A stretch of 64,000 bases of DNA, taken from the NCBI RefSeq assembly GCF_009739465.1, contig NZ_WHOM01000032.1, positions 1 to 64,000 on the forward strand, read 5' to 3'. Each line of letters opens with the position of its first letter. Within the stretch, counting starts at the first letter, position 1. This stretch comes from Streptomyces apocyni (GTDB lineage: Bacteria; Actinomycetota; Actinomycetes; Streptomycetales; Streptomycetaceae). The notes under the pieces were generated by a model, which saw only the letters and a program-made list of their open reading frames with translations, ran no database searches and was not told where the DNA came from. A program made the translations under genes and the position numbers. Below, piece after piece: positions 62,347 through 64,000 of the stretch.

Positions 62347-63087
62347 ATGAGCAGAGCGGGACGTACGGGCGAGGGCCGCCGTCGGCTGGGCAGTGTGCTG
62401 TCGTCGGTCGCTGTGGCCCTCGGCTGTTTCCTCTTCCTCGGCGGCTTCCTCTGGGGCGCGCTCCTGTACGAGCCGTACAGCGTGCCGAGTGACTCGATGT
62501 CCCCGACGATCAAGAACGGCGACCGGGTGCTGGCCCAGCGGATAGACGGCAGCGAGGTGCGCCGTGGGGACGTCGTGGTGTTCCACGAGCAGAGCTGGGG
62601 CCCGCTGCCGATGGTCAAGCGCGTGGTCGGCGTCGGGGGTGACACGGTCGCCTGCTGTGACGCGGGCGGACAGCTGACCGTGAACGGCAAAGCCATCGAG
62701 GAACCGTATCTGCGGGCGGGCTCGGAGGCTTCGGCGGCCGGGGGTATTCCGCTGACCACGGTCCCCGAGGGACGGCTCTTCCTGCTCGGCGACGAGCGCG
62801 CCAACTCGATGGACTCCAGCGCCCGCCTGGAAGACGCCATGAAGGGTTCCGTACCGCGCGGCGCGGTGGCGGCCAGGGTCGACGCGGTCGCCTGGCCGAA
62901 CGAGGGGATGCTGGAGCCGCCCACCGGCTTCGCCGAGATCGGTGCGGTCTCCCAGCCCGGGCCGCTGCGCCTTGTCCTGGTCGCGGTGCTGGCCGGGGCG
63001 GTGCTGATCTTGGGCGGAGCCGCGTACGGGCCGGTGGCGGGGTTCTTCGGCAGGCGGCGGCGGGCGGCGTCCTCGCATGCCCGTTGA
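62347..63087 (+). CDS. sipZ: Type I signal peptidase SipZ
   Basis: 246 residues. Helix VAVALGCFLFLGGFLWGALL, catalytic YSVPSDSMSPTIKNGDRV and PMVKRVVGVGGDTVACC, GDERANSMDSSARLED. A C-terminal membrane helix LVLVAVLAGAVLILGGAAYG. ATG start behind GGGATGGGACGGG; the stop overlaps the NUDIX gene by eleven bases. Confidence 0.9.
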   Translation: MSRAGRTGEGRRRLGSVLSSVAVALGCFLFLGGFLWGALLYEPYSVPSDSMSPTIKNGDRVLAQRIDGSEVRRGDVVVFHEQSWGPLPMVKRVVGVGGDTVACCDAGGQLTVNGKAIEEPYLRAGSEASAAGGIPLTTVPEGRLFLLGDERANSMDSSARLEDAMKGSVPRGAVAARVDAVAWPNEGMLEPPTGFAEIGAVSQPGPLRLVLVAVLAGAVLILGGAAYGPVAGFFGRRRRAASSHAR

Positions 63088-63607
63088 GCCCAAGGAGGAA
63101 CCCCGGGAGCCCGCCCAGGCGCCGCGAAAGGTGGCCCGGGTGGTGCTGCTCGACCCGCAGGACCGCATTCTGCTGTTGCACGGGCACGAGCCGGGGGATA
63201 CCGCCGACGACTGGTGGTTCACGCCGGGCGGTGGCCTCGAGGGCGACGAGAGCCGGGAAGCGGCCGCGCTGCGGGAGCTCGCCGAGGAGACCGGCATCAC
63301 GGATGTCGAGCTCGGGCCGGTGCTCTGGCGGCGGAGGTGCTCCTTTCCGTTCGCCGGGCGCCGCTGGGACCAGGACGAGTGGTACTTCCTGGCACGTACG
63401 GCACAGAACGCGCCGGTCGCGACCGTCGGCGGCGGGCTCACCGAGCTGGAGCGGCGCAGTGTCGCCGGACTGCGGTGGTGGACGTGGCGGGAACTCGCGT
63501 CCGGCCATGAGACGGTGTACCCGACCAGGCTCGCCGAGCTGCTCCGCACGCTGTTCGACGAGGGTCCTCCGAGCAGTCCCGTGGTCCTTGACACCGAAAT
63601 CGTCTAG
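63077..63607 (+). CDS. NUDIX hydrolase
   Basis: 176 residues. The complete Nudix box GGLEGDESREAAALRELAEETGI (G-x5-E-x7-R-E-U-x-E-E-x-G-U) starts near residue 54. Upstream ARVVLLDPQDRILLLHGHEPG and downstream WDQDEWYFLARTAQ fit the fold. Substrate unknown. ATG start lies within the end of sipZ (translational coupling). Confidence 0.93.
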   Translation: MPVEPKEEPREPAQAPRKVARVVLLDPQDRILLLHGHEPGDTADDWWFTPGGGLEGDESREAAALRELAEETGITDVELGPVLWRRRCSFPFAGRRWDQDEWYFLARTAQNAPVATVGGGLTELERRSVAGLRWWTWRELASGHETVYPTRLAELLRTLFDEGPPSSPVVLDTEIV

Positions 63608-63662
63608 GGCCGCCCGGGGCTGGCGCACAATAGGGGGACGCACGGCTGAAGGGGAACATGCC

Positions 63663-63971
63663 ATGAGCGCCGAGGACCTCGAGAAGTACGAGACCGAGAT
63701 GGAGCTCAAGCTCTACCGGGAGTACCGGGACGTCGTCGGTCTGTTCAAATACGTGATCGAAACCGAGCGGCGCTTCTACCTCACCAATGACTACGAGATG
63801 CAGGTGCACTCGGTACAGGGTGAGGTCTTTTTCGAGGTCTCCATGGCCGACGCATGGGTCTGGGACATGTACCGGCCGGCCAGGTTCGTGAAGCAGGTCC
63901 GGGTGCTGACGTTCAAGGACGTGAACATCGAGGAGCTCAACAAGAGTGACCTTGAGCTGCCGAGCAGCTGA
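63663..63971 (+). CDS. DUF2469 protein
   Basis: 102 residues. MSAEDLEKYETEMELKLYREYRDVVGLFKYVIETERRFYL is the conserved opening of DUF2469, an actinobacterial family of unknown function that follows the NUDIX gene in Streptomyces and relatives. ATG 63663 follows GAAGGGGAA. Very acidic, with many aromatic residues. 29 bases remain in the window after the stop. Confidence 0.93.
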   Translation: MSAEDLEKYETEMELKLYREYRDVVGLFKYVIETERRFYLTNDYEMQVHSVQGEVFFEVSMADAWVWDMYRPARFVKQVRVLTFKDVNIEELNKSDLELPSS

Positions 63972-64000
63972 TCTCCACCCGGGAGGGTGACGGAGTTATC

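Overview
The window is chromosomal DNA of a Streptomyces-type actinomycete. The evidence is very high G+C, frequent GTG starts, a conservon gene, HupS with a lysine/alanine tail, NdgR beside leuCD, NsdA, four tandem signal peptidases, and a core order (leuCD-hupS, gpsA-ddl, thiLD, smc, ftsY, nsdA, amtB-glnK-glnD, ffh, rpsP-rimM-trmD-rplS-sipWXYZ) that matches the S. coelicolor SCO55xx region as I remember it. The species cannot be named from this alone.

Layout. 1-1500: end of a conservon operon, then five tRNA genes (Gln-Glu-Glu-Gln-Glu). 1567-5890: IclR regulator ndgR divergent from leuCD, a small conserved protein, hupS. 5919-12766: a cold-shock-like small protein, cofC, plsC-gpsA-ddl, a DUF3515 lipoprotein, a stand-alone RAM protein, thiL-thiD. 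13097-21727: a minus-strand block rnc-rpmF-DUF177-coiled-coil protein-coaD-rsmD-recG-FakA-like kinase, with rpmB facing the other way. This block looks inverted relative to the usual order in which rnc abuts mutM. 21830: mutM.

22731-30296 is an integrated accessory element of about 7.5 kb, inserted at the 3' end of a CAP-domain gene and bounded by a 13-bp direct repeat that contains that gene's stop codon. It carries an AICE/pSAM2-like core (GntR-type Kor repressor, four small proteins, HUH-type Rep, Xis, tyrosine integrase). Its cargo is a low-G+C cassette of a DUF6941-like protein, a DUF4258 protein and a DUF2283 protein, followed by two small membrane proteins. A 700-bp non-coding tract holds nested dyads and a perfect 36-bp inverted repeat. 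No FtsK-like Tra gene is visible, so the element would be mobilizable rather than self-transmissible. This is the most novel part of the window.

30284-40615: CAP protein, acylphosphatase, small coiled-coil protein, Smc (with an unusual low-complexity insertion in the hinge region), GlcP glucose permease, a luciferase-like monooxygenase and an NCS1 permease. 40815-55661: FtsY, a primase/polymerase-like protein, NsdA, the nitrogen operon amtB-glnK-glnD behind GlnR-like boxes, Ffh, FtsH, a methyltransferase and ProRS. 55997-63971: a zinc-metallopeptidase-like protein, then rpsP-khpA-rimM-trmD-rplS, four type I signal peptidases, a NUDIX hydrolase and a DUF2469 protein. FtsY and Ffh (membrane targeting) and the signal peptidases (export) lie within 23 kb of one another.
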